Below are positions 1 through 9,349 of a DNA stretch of 64,000 bases, piece after piece (position 1 is the stretch's first letter; each line of letters opens with the position of its first letter). The notes under the pieces are model-generated. The model was not told the origin of the DNA. It worked only from the letters and a program-made list of their open reading frames with translations, and ran no database searches. This stretch comes from Vibrio panuliri (GTDB taxonomy: Bacteria > Pseudomonadota > Gammaproteobacteria > Enterobacterales > Vibrionaceae). Where the stretch lies: the NCBI RefSeq assembly GCF_009938205.1, contig NZ_AP019655.1:248001-312000 (forward strand), read 5' to 3'. A program made the position numbers and the translations under genes.

Positions 1-431
1 ACCGTGTCGAACATTGGCGTTGATGCATAAGAAAGCATCTTGTTACGAGCGCCACCTAGTAGCATGTAAAGTGGCATACCTGCTTTTTTTGCTTTGATAT
101 CCCATGCAGCGATATCAATAGGAGATTTTGCAGGAAGACCACCCCAAGTGCAGCGAGATTGAAGCCAGTTGTATAGCTCTTGAGTCGCAAGAGGGTTTTT
201 ACCAATTAGACCAGGAACAACAGTACGTTGTGATTCGATGATGCAGCGGTCAAAATCGTTTTCAGTGTAGCTGATGGTTGCGCCAGCACCTTCTGTGCCG
301 TCGTTACAAATTAGACGAACGATGTTGTTGGTGTATAGCAAAGGTTCTTGGTTATCTGCCCATGGCACTGGTGCTGCTTCGCGGTCTGCAACCGCATAAA
401 GTTCAACGCGTTCAATTTTTAGATCTTTCAT
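1..431 (-). CDS. Enolase-superfamily (mandelate racemase/muconate lactonizing-like) enzyme, 3' end cut off
   Basis: The N-terminal 143 residues are visible; the gene continues beyond base 1. It opens MKDLKIERVELYAV and carries the pattern of the enolase-superfamily N-terminal capping domain, ending in the typical AAWDIKAKKAGMPLYMLLGG segment where the barrel begins. Members remove a proton next to a carboxylate, mostly on sugar acids and related hydroxy acids; the metal-binding and catalytic residues lie outside the window, so the substrate cannot be read. The start codon at 429-431 lies 11 bases after the stop of the FAD oxidoreductase gene, and the ribosome site AGGA overlaps that stop region, so the two are translated as one operon. 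The divergent GntR gene is the likely regulator. Confidence 0.8.
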   Translation of the reverse strand, partial: MKDLKIERVELYAVADREAAPVPWADNQEPLLYTNNIVRLICNDGTEGAGATISYTENDFDRCIIESQRTVVPGLIGKNPLATQELYNWLQSRCTWGGLPAKSPIDIAAWDIKAKKAGMPLYMLLGGARNKMLSYASTPMFDT

Positions 432-442
432 CTTCTTAATCC

Positions 443-1798
443 TTACAGGCGTGAGCCGTTTTCAATCATGGTGGCGCGAATTTTCGCAACATCTAGGTCA
501 CGAATCGCCGAATCTGTATCAATTGCTTGTACTGCCGCAACACCAGCAGCGTGGCCCAATTCAAAACACTGAGCCGTTACGCGAGCAGAAGCTAGAGCTT
601 CGTGTTCAGCACTTAAACAGCGGCCTGCGACGATGATGTTCTCACCAACAACAGGAACCAGTGTGTGGAATGGGATGTCGTAGTAATCATTAAGCAGCCA
701 ATGAAGTTTTGGCTTGTCACCTGAATGCAGCTCAATTGGCCAAGGCGTGCGACATACACCGTCTTCACGTTTGCGGCAGTTCACTACATCTTCGTTAGTC
801 AGTGTTTCAACACCGACGATAGAGCGAGTTTGGCGGATACCCACTTCAACGCCCGTATCAACCACAAATGCGTCTTCACAACCCGGAACAAACTTGTTTA
901 GGAAGCGTGCGTACTCGCGTACTTGGCGACGGCCAAATACTTCAGCTTCAGTAAAGTCAGCCGGATCAATCACGTTTAGCATGCGACCATCTTGGCCCGC
1001 TAGACGTGTGGCGTTAACCATGAGTTCGTTAGCACGAGTGGTTGGGAAAATCCAAATCTTGTGGCGTGGTAGTTCATACTCGCCGCTTGCGTTTGCTGCC
1101 AAGATATTTTCGGTTACTTTTGGTGGACAGATAGTATCTTCACCGTAGTACTCAAGGTACTTATCCATGTCAACACCACCGAAGCGGAAGAACATAGTTG
1201 GGTTTTGAATACGACCATTATCACCGAAGTAGTAATCCATGCCAGCACGGGCAACAACCGCTGCGTCACCGGATGCGTCGATGATCATCTTGCTTAGGAT
1301 CACGCTTTGACCCGCATTAGATTCAACGATAACACCTTTAAATGCGTCGCCATCCATGATGACACCAGTTACTGCCGTGTGGAATAGGGTCTTAACGCCC
1401 GCTTGTTCTAGGAAGTCGTCAGCAACTTCACGCCAAACCAGTGGATCGTGAGTCACGGTAAATGTTTTGCCGTAACGTTGTGGCTCAGTGACGCCACCTT
1501 TGTTTTCTAGCGCCTGACGAAAACGTTCTGTAAAACCGTACACAACTTGCTCTGGTTGCGCGTCTTCGTTGTCAGTTGCCATGTACATGCCGCAGATAGT
1601 GCCTGATAGGCCCGCTACCGCTGCACCGCCACAAAAGCCGTACTTTTCAATTAGCCAAGTTTTTTTACCAAGGCGACCGGCGCTTTCCGCTGCAGCCACG
1701 CCCGCAGGACCACCACCGATGACTAGCACTTCTACTTCTGCCAACACAGGTAGATCCGGTGTGCTTTCATAACGACGGATAATGTTCCAAGATTTCAT
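443..1798 (-). CDS. FAD-dependent oxidoreductase (FAD_oxidored family)
   Basis: This 451-residue flavoprotein has a Rossmann dinucleotide-binding motif, VLVIGGGPAGVAAAESA, near residues 24-40, followed by the acidic end of the second strand (WLIEKYG). The C-terminal segment VVGENIIVAGRCLSAEHEAL is a second FAD-contact region typical of the family. No signal peptide or membrane segment is present, so it should be cytosolic. The start ATG has GAGGT five bases upstream. It is the first gene of an operon with the enolase-superfamily gene, which suggests oxidation or reduction of the same hydroxy or sugar acid skeleton; the actual substrate is unknown. The FAD family is clear, the pathway is inference. 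Confidence 0.82.
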   Translation of the reverse strand: MKSWNIIRRYESTPDLPVLAEVEVLVIGGGPAGVAAAESAGRLGKKTWLIEKYGFCGGAAVAGLSGTICGMYMATDNEDAQPEQVVYGFTERFRQALENKGGVTEPQRYGKTFTVTHDPLVWREVADDFLEQAGVKTLFHTAVTGVIMDGDAFKGVIVESNAGQSVILSKMIIDASGDAAVVARAGMDYYFGDNGRIQNPTMFFRFGGVDMDKYLEYYGEDTICPPKVTENILAANASGEYELPRHKIWIFPTTRANELMVNATRLAGQDGRMLNVIDPADFTEAEVFGRRQVREYARFLNKFVPGCEDAFVVDTGVEVGIRQTRSIVGVETLTNEDVVNCRKREDGVCRTPWPIELHSGDKPKLHWLLNDYYDIPFHTLVPVVGENIIVAGRCLSAEHEALASARVTAQCFELGHAAGVAAVQAIDTDSAIRDLDVAKIRATMIENGSRL

Positions 1799-1817
1799 TC
1801 TTACCTCACTAATAGAT

Positions 1818-1844
1818 AACTGATGTTCATCTGATATATCAGTT
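1818..1844. promoter_or_regulatory. Nested palindrome, probable GntR operator
   Basis: Between the divergent FAD oxidoreductase and GntR genes there is an outer inverted repeat AACTGAT-N13-ATCAGTT (1818-1824 and 1838-1844) and an inner perfect 12-bp palindrome CTGATATATCAG (1831-1842). It lies just upstream of the catabolic operon. FCD-type GntR proteins bind short palindromes of this size, so it is a good candidate for the site bound by the product of the 1945-2598 gene. Binding is inferred. Confidence 0.5.
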
Positions 1845-1944
1845 GTATGTTTTAAATATATTCCTAAATTCTTTTCTGGTACAATCAGATTGTTCTTAAC
1901 GTGATATTGCTCACTAAAAGATTGAATAAAGGAATAGAACCTAT

Positions 1945-2598
1945 ATGAGCGTTAACGCAGTCAATAAGACCGAGGTTGCATACAGCAAGCTCGAGAAAAT
2001 GATCATCTTCCGCGAGTTAGAGCCAGGGAGTATGGTGAGTGAGAAACAGTTAGCTGAAGAATTAGAGTTAGGACGAACACCCGTTCGTGAAGCTTTACAG
2101 AGGCTAGCGTATGAATGCATGGTCGAAATTCATCCTCGCCGTGGTATTCAAATTCCGACGATTTCGGTTGAAAGCCAATTAAAAATTTTGGAAGTTCGCC
2201 GTGATATAGAAGCGCTATGTGTTAAGTATGCGGCTTCACGTGCCAGTGTTGCAGAGAAGCAGCAGATGCTGCACTTGGCTGAGCAATTAGAGGTTTGTGC
2301 CGAAAACAAAGATGACCTGCTTTACGCCTCTTTGCTAAAAGATATTCATACGGTGTTAGTCAAAGCGGCAAGCAATGAGTACCTCCAGTTAGCCATGGCG
2401 CCACTGCAGGGACTTTCTCGTCGTTTTTGGTTTGCGTACAAAAACGAAGCGTCTGATCTGGTTGAGGCTTCATCATTGCATGCGGCGGTACTGCGTGCAG
2501 TGAGTCATACTGATGATGACGAAGCGGTTGCGGCTTCCCACCGCTTAAATGACTATTTGACAGATGTGGCTTACCGTTCGATCAAACCTCGTAAGTAA
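1945..2598 (+). CDS. GntR-family transcriptional regulator, FCD (FadR-like) subfamily
   Basis: The 217-residue protein has an N-terminal winged helix-turn-helix at about residues 10-75 with the family hallmark GRTPVREALQRL, and an all-helical FCD-type ligand domain from about residue 85. FCD regulators usually bind the substrate or an intermediate of the pathway they control and release a palindromic operator. The gene diverges from the FAD oxidoreductase/enolase operon across 146 bp that contain a nested palindrome, so local control of that operon is likely. AAGGAA lies 12-17 bases before the ATG. A strong hairpin follows the stop codon. Confidence 0.88.
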   Translation: MSVNAVNKTEVAYSKLEKMIIFRELEPGSMVSEKQLAEELELGRTPVREALQRLAYECMVEIHPRRGIQIPTISVESQLKILEVRRDIEALCVKYAASRASVAEKQQMLHLAEQLEVCAENKDDLLYASLLKDIHTVLVKAASNEYLQLAMAPLQGLSRRFWFAYKNEASDLVEASSLHAAVLRAVSHTDDDEAVAASHRLNDYLTDVAYRSIKPRK

Positions 2599-2623
2599 CG
2601 CTGTCGTTGACCTTCCAGATATA

Positions 2624-2652
2624 AAAATGGCTACCCAAGAGGTAGCCATTTT
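2624..2652. terminator. Bidirectional hairpin terminator between gntR-type and yjiH-type genes
   Basis: A perfect 12-bp stem (AAAATGGCTACC at 2624-2635, GGTAGCCATTTT at 2641-2652) with a 5-base loop lies between two converging genes. The A and T tracts at the stem base allow it to work on both strands. Confidence 0.85.
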
Positions 2653-2675
2653 GCTTATTTGATGTTTGTGTTTAC

Positions 2676-4046
2676 TTAGAATATTAAGTGCGCGACACCT
2701 GCAATAACAGGCAGAGTGATCAGCGTACGTAGAACGAAAATTGCGAATAGCTCAAAGATATTCACTGGGATACGGCTGCCAAGTAGCAGTGCGCCCACTT
2801 CCGACATGTAGATCAACTGAGTAACCGACATCGCAGCAATCACAAAGCGAGTCATTTCACTGTCAATTGACGCCGCAAGAATTGATGGAATAAACATATC
2901 CGCGAAACCAATCACAATCGTTTTTGAAGCTTCTGCTGCTTCCGGTACACCCAGTAGTTCTAGATATGGAATAAAAGGTTGTCCAAGGAAGGTAAATACC
3001 GAAGTGTACTCAGCAATGACCAGCGCAACCGTACCTAAGCCCATCACAACTGGCAGTACGCCAAATACCATATCAACAGCATTGTGAATACCTTCTTGAG
3101 CGATGGTTTTTAGTGATTTCACTTTGCCCGCTTTTTCTAGTGCAAGCTCCATACCCCATGAGAAGCTAGAGTGCCCCATTGGGATAGCATCAGCGTCATC
3201 AGCAGGTTTTGTTCCATCAATAAAGGTATCTTTCTTGTAGCTGAGTGGTGGTAAACGAGGGATGATTACCGCTGCGACAAAACCAGCCAAACAGACGGCT
3301 GCGTAGAAAGGCAAAAACATGTGCTCTAAGTCAACTTGAGCAATAACCACTAGGCTGAAGGTAATTGAAACCGCAGAGAAAGTGGTGCCGACGACCGCAG
3401 CTTCGCGTTCGGTGTAGAACTTGTTTTCGTACTGCTTACTGGTTAGCAAGATACCTACGCTACCATCACCTAACCAAGACGCCATACAGTCAATAGCGCT
3501 ACGACCAGGAAGGTTAAACACAGGACGCATCACTTTGGCGAGTAACGTACCGAATAGCTCAAGCAAACCAAAGTTAAGCAGTAAAGGAAGTAGTAAGCCA
3601 GCAAAAATAAACACTGAGAATAGTGTAGGTAGCAAGCCTTCTAGTACCAAGCCCCCTGTGTTTTCTTCCCAAATCGCTTTTGGACCGAGTTGGAAAAATG
3701 TCATGACGACCGCAATACCACCAATAACACGAACGGCTAACCAAAGAGGTGATGGATTAAATAATCCATTTAAGAATGGGCTGTTAGCAATCACACTTGG
3801 GGTTTTAACTCGACATAGCAAAGATGCCGCCGCCATAAATGCAACAATAGCCGTGACAATAGCAACCAATGAGTCACCAAACACCGCTTGGATAGACTTC
3901 GCTAGAACCGCGACAGGAATGGTGATATCACCGTTGTAGCTAATAGGAGCCATAAACAGGAACACACCGATTAGCGACGGGATCAAAAAGATCCAGAAGT
4001 GCGATTTCGGCTTACTTTGTCCGGTTGTTTGCGTTTTATTGGTCAT
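2676..4046 (-). CDS. YjiH-family membrane protein with nucleoside-recognition (GATE) domain
   Basis: The protein is about 456 residues and mostly hydrophobic, with around ten predicted membrane segments and a charged loop near the middle. The long gate-like region beginning SGLLPTL-like and the PGRSAIDCMASWLGDGSVGI segment match YjiH/nucleoside-recognition proteins, a family with uncertain transport function. The frame is open upstream to a TTG at 4073 and has ATGs at 4058 and 4046; I chose 4046 because GAGA lies seven bases before it, whereas the others have no clear ribosome site. It converges on the GntR gene and is separated by a strong terminator, so it is not obviously part of that operon. 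Confidence 0.75.
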   Translation of the reverse strand: MTNKTQTTGQSKPKSHFWIFLIPSLIGVFLFMAPISYNGDITIPVAVLAKSIQAVFGDSLVAIVTAIVAFMAAASLLCRVKTPSVIANSPFLNGLFNPSPLWLAVRVIGGIAVVMTFFQLGPKAIWEENTGGLVLEGLLPTLFSVFIFAGLLLPLLLNFGLLELFGTLLAKVMRPVFNLPGRSAIDCMASWLGDGSVGILLTSKQYENKFYTEREAAVVGTTFSAVSITFSLVVIAQVDLEHMFLPFYAAVCLAGFVAAVIIPRLPPLSYKKDTFIDGTKPADDADAIPMGHSSFSWGMELALEKAGKVKSLKTIAQEGIHNAVDMVFGVLPVVMGLGTVALVIAEYTSVFTFLGQPFIPYLELLGVPEAAEASKTIVIGFADMFIPSILAASIDSEMTRFVIAAMSVTQLIYMSEVGALLLGSRIPVNIFELFAIFVLRTLITLPVIAGVAHLIF

Positions 4047-4334
4047 TGCGTTTCTCATGTTACAACTAGTCAATAATAGTCCAATCCGTTGGCATACTTA
4101 TTCACTAAACATCCCTATTTAATCAATTTGGCGCATGCTACTTGATTTTGCCTATAGGTGCAATACTATTCATTAATATTCGCTATTTATTCATCATAAA
4201 GCACTGTTAAGTGTATAAATTATAGACAGTTGTAAATTGGTCGCGACGAAGACAAAACTGAGGTGAAGATGAGAGTCGATCAGAACCCAGCAAAGGGTTC
4301 CGATCATGGCTTGTTTGCACAGATAAGAAGAGCG

Positions 4335-5000
4335 TTAGTTTGTATAGCGAGTGGTATAGAGATAGAACCAATAAACGATGGCTAAGCCGAGAGCTAGGGC
4401 TATTGGTGCCATCAGAGACGCGATTGCGTATGTGCCATAGAGTTTTGCCCCCATTACACCACCAAGCAAAAAACCACTAAAGATAAACAAAAACAGCTTA
4501 GCTTTACGGTAATCAAAGCGTTCGCCCCGCAGGCGTGCACCTATCATTATACCGAGGTCGGTAATGATACCGGTCATGTGGGTTGTTCGCACAACAGCGC
4601 CACTGAAGGTGGTGATCATCGCATTTTGTAGGCCACAAGCGGCAGAGGCGAAGTATTGACCTGAGGTGATATTGTCTTTGAGTAGTAGATAAGCGGCAAA
4701 AAGTAGTCCCGCTTCGATACAGAGTGCGACGCCATAGCGGCGACCCAACTTTAAGGCGGTACATTCGAAAAATGCGCCCGCAAGTGCAGCACCAATTAAA
4801 AAGCTGACGAGTATCATCAGTAGATGGCTGGTCATGCCATCGAGTGATTCGATACTGGTTCCCAGTAGTGTGACGGTGCCAGAGATGTGTGAAACGGCTT
4901 GGTGCTGAAAACCAAGTAAACCTATCGCATTGACAATGCCAGCCAGCAGGGCAAGAAGGAACGCTCCGTATTCCACCCATCGAGGTAGTCGAGAAATCAC
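4335..5000 (-). CDS. DUF1275 (YoaK-type) membrane protein
   Basis: The 221-residue protein has six or so hydrophobic segments and the family signature near the N-terminus: GIVNAIGLLGFQHQAVSHIS, followed by GTVTLLGTS. A second conserved part, LQNAMITTFSGAVVRTTHMTG, is also typical of DUF1275. The family is widespread in bacteria and has no firmly established function; transport has been suggested. It stands alone, with 150 or more bases of non-coding sequence on each side. Confidence 0.83.
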   Translation of the reverse strand: MISRLPRWVEYGAFLLALLAGIVNAIGLLGFQHQAVSHISGTVTLLGTSIESLDGMTSHLLMILVSFLIGAALAGAFFECTALKLGRRYGVALCIEAGLLFAAYLLLKDNITSGQYFASAACGLQNAMITTFSGAVVRTTHMTGIITDLGIMIGARLRGERFDYRKAKLFLFIFSGFLLGGVMGAKLYGTYAIASLMAPIALALGLAIVYWFYLYTTRYTN

Positions 5001-5174
5001 AATATTACTCCCAAGAACAAGGGGGCGATTATAGCGCTGACCGCTACTCGCTTAAAGGGGCGTTGAGTTAAAACTCTAGGAAAATGCACCGACCAAACCT
5101 AGCTTGATGGAAGACAAGCATAATCAGAGCAGTGACTTAACTTGTCGCGGTACAAAAAGTTACTCGAATGGCGG

Positions 5175-5570
5175 CTATACCTGACAGGCAAACTTTAGCC
5201 AAGAATGTTTGTGCTCTTCGTAAACGGCAAAGCTCGGCTGTGGTAAGTCTTGGCTATTGAACACCCCGATAGGAATGACCACAAAATCAGGTAGGGCGGA
5301 AAGTGTCAGCATCATAGTGCTGCCACAAGCGGGGCAAAAGGAGTATGAGACTTGATTGCCTGAGTCGCCTAAACGAGTGTATTCAACGACGTCACCACTG
5401 TAGGTAACTTGCGATTTGGTAAAGCGTGCTTGCACCCCAAATACGCTCCCCGTTCTTTTTTGACAGGCGAAGCAATGACAAATGGCAGTACGAATTGGCT
5501 CACCTTTGCAAATCAAACTCACTTGACCACAACTGCACTCTGCGGTGCGAACTTTAACATTATGTTTCAT
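5175..5570 (-). CDS. GFA-family zinc-binding protein (Gfa-like/CENP-V fold)
   Basis: The 131-residue protein carries the cysteine pattern of the glutathione-dependent formaldehyde-activating (GFA) family: CSCG near residue 12, CHCFACQKRTGS near residue 31, and FCPACGS near residue 88. These bind two zinc ions. Most members have no proven formaldehyde role, so the substrate is open. The frame extends to a GTG seven codons upstream, but the ATG at 5570 has AAGGA seven bases before it and is the better start. A second, distinct GFA gene is present at 61767. Confidence 0.85.
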   Translation of the reverse strand: MKHNVKVRTAECSCGQVSLICKGEPIRTAICHCFACQKRTGSVFGVQARFTKSQVTYSGDVVEYTRLGDSGNQVSYSFCPACGSTMMLTLSALPDFVVIPIGVFNSQDLPQPSFAVYEEHKHSWLKFACQV

Positions 5571-5643
5571 TGTCGATCCTTGAGATAACACGTAGGCACT
5601 GATATGTTGATCACTTTATAAGGATACACATAGTAGACTGAAT

Positions 5644-6264
5644 ATGAAAAAACGTCTGTTACCCATCCCACTTATTTTGCTTGTTCCCATCGTTCTACTG
5701 GTTATCGTGGTGGTGGCAGGTTTGTATCGCTTTAGCATGGATGATGAAGAGATACTGGCAAAGTTCCCTAACCAACATCAGCAGTATGATGTGGTTGTTA
5801 AGCAAATCTTTGATATTCAAACGCCCAATCCTTGGACAATTGAAGTGCCAGAGAGTGCTGCATTTGCCTACATTGACCAAGTTGATCCGGCACGACAAGT
5901 CGTCCTTGGTGCCTATGACTCGGGAGTGGAGCGAGGACAGGTGTCAGTTAGCACACAATGGCTCACCTTTGTCGATACCAATCAATATGTATCGGTGATG
6001 ACAGTTTCCAACCAAGGTAGCGGCGTGTTTACGTATCTTGCGACGTTCAATTATGACGTTCAACGTAAGAGAATGGTGTTAGTTGATAGCGTGCTAATTG
6101 GCGATCGTGTTGTGGTTGATGACCTAAGTTATGATGCTGCGCAAGTTACCTTGAGCTATCGTTCTCATGGTGACAATCAGGCGATGGCAGATGAGCCGAA
6201 TCAGCATAAAACGCAGTTAGTTACGGTCAATCCGGATTTGACACTTTTGTTGCACAATAAATAA
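5644..6264 (+). CDS. Conserved hypothetical protein with one N-terminal membrane anchor
   Basis: I do not recognise the family. The 206-residue product starts with two lysines and a hydrophobic stretch at about residues 8-27, followed by a soluble acidic part of about 175 residues that should face the periplasm. The soluble part alternates short beta-like stretches (VVLGAYDSG, YVSVMTVSNQG, VTLSYRSHG) and has no cysteines or evident catalytic motif. It diverges from the GFA gene, with 73 bases between the two starts, and is followed 71 bases later by the CBM48-like gene on the same strand. Confidence 0.65.
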   Translation: MKKRLLPIPLILLVPIVLLVIVVVAGLYRFSMDDEEILAKFPNQHQQYDVVVKQIFDIQTPNPWTIEVPESAAFAYIDQVDPARQVVLGAYDSGVERGQVSVSTQWLTFVDTNQYVSVMTVSNQGSGVFTYLATFNYDVQRKRMVLVDSVLIGDRVVVDDLSYDAAQVTLSYRSHGDNQAMADEPNQHKTQLVTVNPDLTLLLHNK

Positions 6265-6335
6265 ACGGTTGTTTGTGTGATACAGATTGCCTATATTGAA
6301 AAGCGTTATTTTTCTTGTTGTTGATGGAGTAATAA

Positions 6336-6632
6336 ATGATAAATAAGCGTTTCTTTAAAACGAAGGATGAAGTTGAGGTTACGTTTGAGCTACCTCAAGA
6401 CCACGCAGACAAAAGTGTCGCGATTGTCGCGGACTTTTTGGATTGGCAGCCTGCTGCAATGAAAAAAGTCGCCAAAAGTAAGTCATTCAAGTTTAAAACT
6501 CGTCTGCCTAAGGACCAACAGTTTGAGTTTCGTTATCTTGTCGATGATGAGCGTTGGATTAATGACCCAGCGGCCGACCAATACAAACCAAATGGGTTCG
6601 GCGAAGATAATAGTTTAGTCAATACTTATTGA
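6336..6632 (+). CDS. Single-domain CBM48/isoamylase early-set-like protein
   Basis: The 98-residue protein is essentially one early-set beta-sandwich of the type found at the N-terminus of glycogen-branching enzymes and as the glycogen-binding domain of AMPK. The hallmarks are VAIVADFLDWQP, followed by FEFRYLVDDERWINDPAAD and the end QYKPNGFGEDNS. It has no catalytic domain, signal peptide or membrane segment. Free-standing domains of this kind occur in many gamma-proteobacteria; binding to glycogen or another alpha-glucan is likely but not proven. A terminator follows. Confidence 0.85.
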   Translation: MINKRFFKTKDEVEVTFELPQDHADKSVAIVADFLDWQPAAMKKVAKSKSFKFKTRLPKDQQFEFRYLVDDERWINDPAADQYKPNGFGEDNSLVNTY

Positions 6633-6684
6633 TAATAAATTCAGATAGTTGCTGTTTAGTGACTATCGATGGCTGTATAAATGG

Positions 6685-6705
6685 GGCGCTAACGGCGCCT
6701 TTTTT
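6685..6705 (+). terminator. Rho-independent terminator after CBM48-like gene
   Basis: A GC-rich stem, GGCGC (6685-6689) with GCGCC (6695-6699), is followed directly by six T residues (6700-6705). Confidence 0.8.
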
Positions 6706-6837
6706 GATCGCAAAGTGGTGATGCTAGGGTGACAAGTCGCTTATAAATACGTACTCTTATAGCCGTTTTTTAAGTATGGAAATCAAGGTTTTCATTCTCA
6801 GGATAAATAAAAATACGAATATCTATAAGGTCAAATT

Positions 6838-8145
6838 GTGCAAGTAAGAACAATAAAAGCACGCGTTTCGGATTTGTCGAAACGGAAAAAAATGATGCTT
6901 TTGAGTTTGCCACTCGTGGCGGTCGTCGCTATGACATCGATTGGCTCTCACTCACCAACTATCCGCACTATTGATCTTTCCCTTCCTGAATCAGGACTGG
7001 TTGAAACTCTGCTTCAAGAAAGTGTTGAATCTGCGGATATGCCAGATTACGAATATCAAATTCGTGTTGGCGACAACCTAAGCTCTATTTTTGAGCAGCT
7101 CGGGTTTGGATACAGTGACCTAATGAAAATTATGGAAACTGACCTTAACTACCTTGCTTTGGATACATTAAAACCCGGTAATACCCTGCGCTTTTGGCGT
7201 GATGAAGAGACGAAAACGCTCGGTAAAATGGAACTGGAATTCAGTTTGGTTGAGCGCGCAGTTTATACCCGAACCGACGATGGCGAGTATACCTTTACCG
7301 ATGTGAAGATTCCTGGCGTATGGAAAGAGTTTCCTTTGGTGGGTGAAATCAACGGCAGTTTCTCTCAATCGGTGAATCGCCTTGGTTTAGGGATCACCGA
7401 AGTAGAGCAGATCGTCTCATTACTTAAAGACAAGATTAATTTTTCTCGTGACTTACGTGCGGGTGATAAGTTTGAGGTCGTCCAGTCTCGACAGTACGTT
7501 GATGATCTTTTGACTGGTAATCGCGAAATTCAAGCGATCAAAATATTTAATCGTGGTGGCGAATTTACCGCGTACCTGCACTCTGATGGTCAGTACTACG
7601 ATAAAAATGGTGACAGCCTACAACGTGCTTTCCAGCGTAAACCTGTCAACGGTAACTATCGCTTAAGCTCGAATTTCAATCCGCATCGCAAGCACCCAGT
7701 AACTGGGCGAGTTGCGCCGCACAACGGGACGGACTGGGCGACACCAGTCGGTACACCGATTGTTTCAACGGGTGATGGTGTGGTGGTGATGACACGTAAA
7801 CACCCTTACGCCGGAAACTACGTAGTGATTCAACATGGTAGTACTTATAAGACGCGCTACTTACACCTTAGTAAGATCTTAGTGCGTAAAGGGCAAAAGG
7901 TGACGCGAGGCCAACGTATCGGTTTATCTGGAAAATCAGGTCGTGTTACTGGACCTCATATCCACTATGAGTTGATTGTTCGCGGGCGTCCTGTTAATGC
8001 GATGAAAGCGAATATTCCAATGGCAAACTCGGTGCCGAAAAAAGAAATGGCGGCATTTAAAGCACGTCGAGATCAGCTGGATAACATGTTGCATCAGCAA
8101 GAGCTGAAAGTAGCGAAAACCAGCACCAGCCCAGCGTCGAGCTAA
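6838..8145 (+). CDS. shyA: M23 zinc endopeptidase of ShyA/MepM type
   Basis: The 435-residue periplasmic cell-wall hydrolase cuts peptide cross-links between peptidoglycan strands so that the wall can expand. It has an N-terminal hydrophobic anchor at about residues 19-38, a LysM-like/OapA-type region near residues 75-130 (YEYQIRVGDNLSSIFEQLGF), a linker domain, and an M23 domain from about residue 275. The zinc ligands are H295 and D299 in HNGTD and H376 in HIHYE; H376 matches the residue number I remember for the inactive ShyA mutant of V. cholerae. The start is GTG. Length and domain order fit ShyA; other MepM-like paralogues (ShyB, ShyC) occur in Vibrio, so the exact orthologue is likely rather than certain. 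A strong terminator follows. Confidence 0.8.
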   Translation: MQVRTIKARVSDLSKRKKMMLLSLPLVAVVAMTSIGSHSPTIRTIDLSLPESGLVETLLQESVESADMPDYEYQIRVGDNLSSIFEQLGFGYSDLMKIMETDLNYLALDTLKPGNTLRFWRDEETKTLGKMELEFSLVERAVYTRTDDGEYTFTDVKIPGVWKEFPLVGEINGSFSQSVNRLGLGITEVEQIVSLLKDKINFSRDLRAGDKFEVVQSRQYVDDLLTGNREIQAIKIFNRGGEFTAYLHSDGQYYDKNGDSLQRAFQRKPVNGNYRLSSNFNPHRKHPVTGRVAPHNGTDWATPVGTPIVSTGDGVVVMTRKHPYAGNYVVIQHGSTYKTRYLHLSKILVRKGQKVTRGQRIGLSGKSGRVTGPHIHYELIVRGRPVNAMKANIPMANSVPKKEMAAFKARRDQLDNMLHQQELKVAKTSTSPASS

Positions 8146-8161
8146 CATAAAACCTACAATG

Positions 8162-8189
8162 AAAAGGCGAGTTTACACTCGCCTTTTTT
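8162..8189 (+). terminator. Terminator after shyA-like gene, shared with lldD
   Basis: An 11-bp perfect stem, AAAAGGCGAGT (8162-8172) with ACTCGCCTTTT (8177-8187), has a 4-base loop and a T tract on the right and an A tract on the left, so it can serve the converging lldD gene too. Confidence 0.88.
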
Positions 8190-8209
8190 GTGCCCGTTAT
8201 TGTCGCAAG

Positions 8210-9349
8210 TTAAGCAAATTGAACCAAGGAATCTCGACCAAGATCGTCAATCGACTTAGCACCGGTTAACGTCATAGCGACGCGCATTTCTTTGGCATAC
8301 AAGTCGAGTAGGTTTTCCACTCCCGCTTGGCCTTGTGCGGCAAGCGCATAAACAAATGAACGGCCAAGTAAGGTGCAATCCGCTCCTAGTGCCAACATGC
8401 GCACCACATCCAATCCAGTACGGATACCGGAATCGACCAAAATTTTAATATCACCTTTTACCGCCTCGGCGATATCTGGTAGCGCTCTTGCCGTAGAGAG
8501 AACGCCATCGAGTTGTCTGCCTCCGTGGTTAGAAACCACAATGCCATCAGCACCAAAACGCACGGCATCTTTGGCATCCTCGGTGTCCAAGATACCCTTA
8601 ATCACCATAGGTCCATCCCAAAAATCACGAATCCATTCTAAGTCTTGCCAGCTAATGGACGGATCGAAGTTTGCACCTAGCCAACCGATGTAGTCCTCAA
8701 GTTTGGTTGGTTCACCTCGATAGGTAGAGATATTACCCAGATCGTGTGGTTTTCCTAACACGCCTACATCGAGCGCCCAACTTGGATGAAGCATCGATTG
8801 AAATACGCGACGCATCGCCGCATTTGGACCGCTCATGCCAGAGTGCATGTCCCGATAGCGAGCCCCGGGAACAGGCATATCTACGGTAAAGACGAGGGTG
8901 GTGACACCCGCCGCTTTCGCTCGTTCAAGAACATTGCGCATAAAACCGCGGTCTTTAAGCACATAAAGCTGGAACCACATTGGGCGTTCAATCGCTGGTG
9001 CGACTTCTTCTATTGGGCATACCGATACGGTTGACATCGTAAATGGAATCCCTTTATTTTCCGCAGCTTTTGCCGCTTGAACTTCGCCACGACGAGCGTA
9101 CATGCCAGTGAGACCGACAGGAGCAAGAGCCATTGGCATCGCCAATTTTTCACCAAACAGTTCGGTTTCTAAGCTTAAATCTTCCATATTGCGCAGTACG
9201 CGTTGGCGCAGTTCGATTTCAGATAGGTCAGAAGTATTGCGTTTGAGAGTGTGTTCATTGTACGAACCACCATCAATGTAGTGAAAGAGAAAGGGGGGCA
9301 GTTTTGCTTTGGCTGCTGCACGGTAATCGGTTGAGGCTGAGATAATCAT
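8210..9349 (-). CDS. lldD: FMN-dependent L-lactate dehydrogenase
   Basis: The 379-residue protein oxidises L-lactate to pyruvate and passes electrons to the quinone pool at the inner membrane. It is a full-length member of the alpha-hydroxy-acid oxidase family: [13 protein letters not shown] near the N-terminus, [13 protein letters not shown] for FMN contact, the lysine strand [15 protein letters not shown], and SNHGGRQLD with the catalytic histidine and substrate arginine. The C-terminal glycine/arginine part ([24 protein letters not shown]) binds the FMN phosphate. No lldP permease or lldR regulator is adjacent, so this is an isolated copy. Similarity to E. coli LldD is high throughout. Confidence 0.93.
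   Translation of the reverse strand: MIISASTDYRAAAKAKLPPFLFHYIDGGSYNEHTLKRNTSDLSEIELRQRVLRNMEDLSLETELFGEKLAMPMALAPVGLTGMYARRGEVQAAKAAENKGIPFTMSTVSVCPIEEVAPAIERPMWFQLYVLKDRGFMRNVLERAKAAGVTTLVFTVDMPVPGARYRDMHSGMSGPNAAMRRVFQSMLHPSWALDVGVLGKPHDLGNISTYRGEPTKLEDYIGWLGANFDPSISWQDLEWIRDFWDGPMVIKGILDTEDAKDAVRFGADGIVVSNHGGRQLDGVLSTARALPDIAEAVKGDIKILVDSGIRTGLDVVRMLALGADCTLLGRSFVYALAAQGQAGVENLLDLYAKEMRVAMTLTGAKSIDDLGRDSLVQFA

Noticed and set aside
6336..6632. Truncated glycogen-branching enzyme
   Set aside because: The domain is complete with its own start and terminator, and no remnant of a catalytic barrel follows; free-standing CBM48-like proteins are known.
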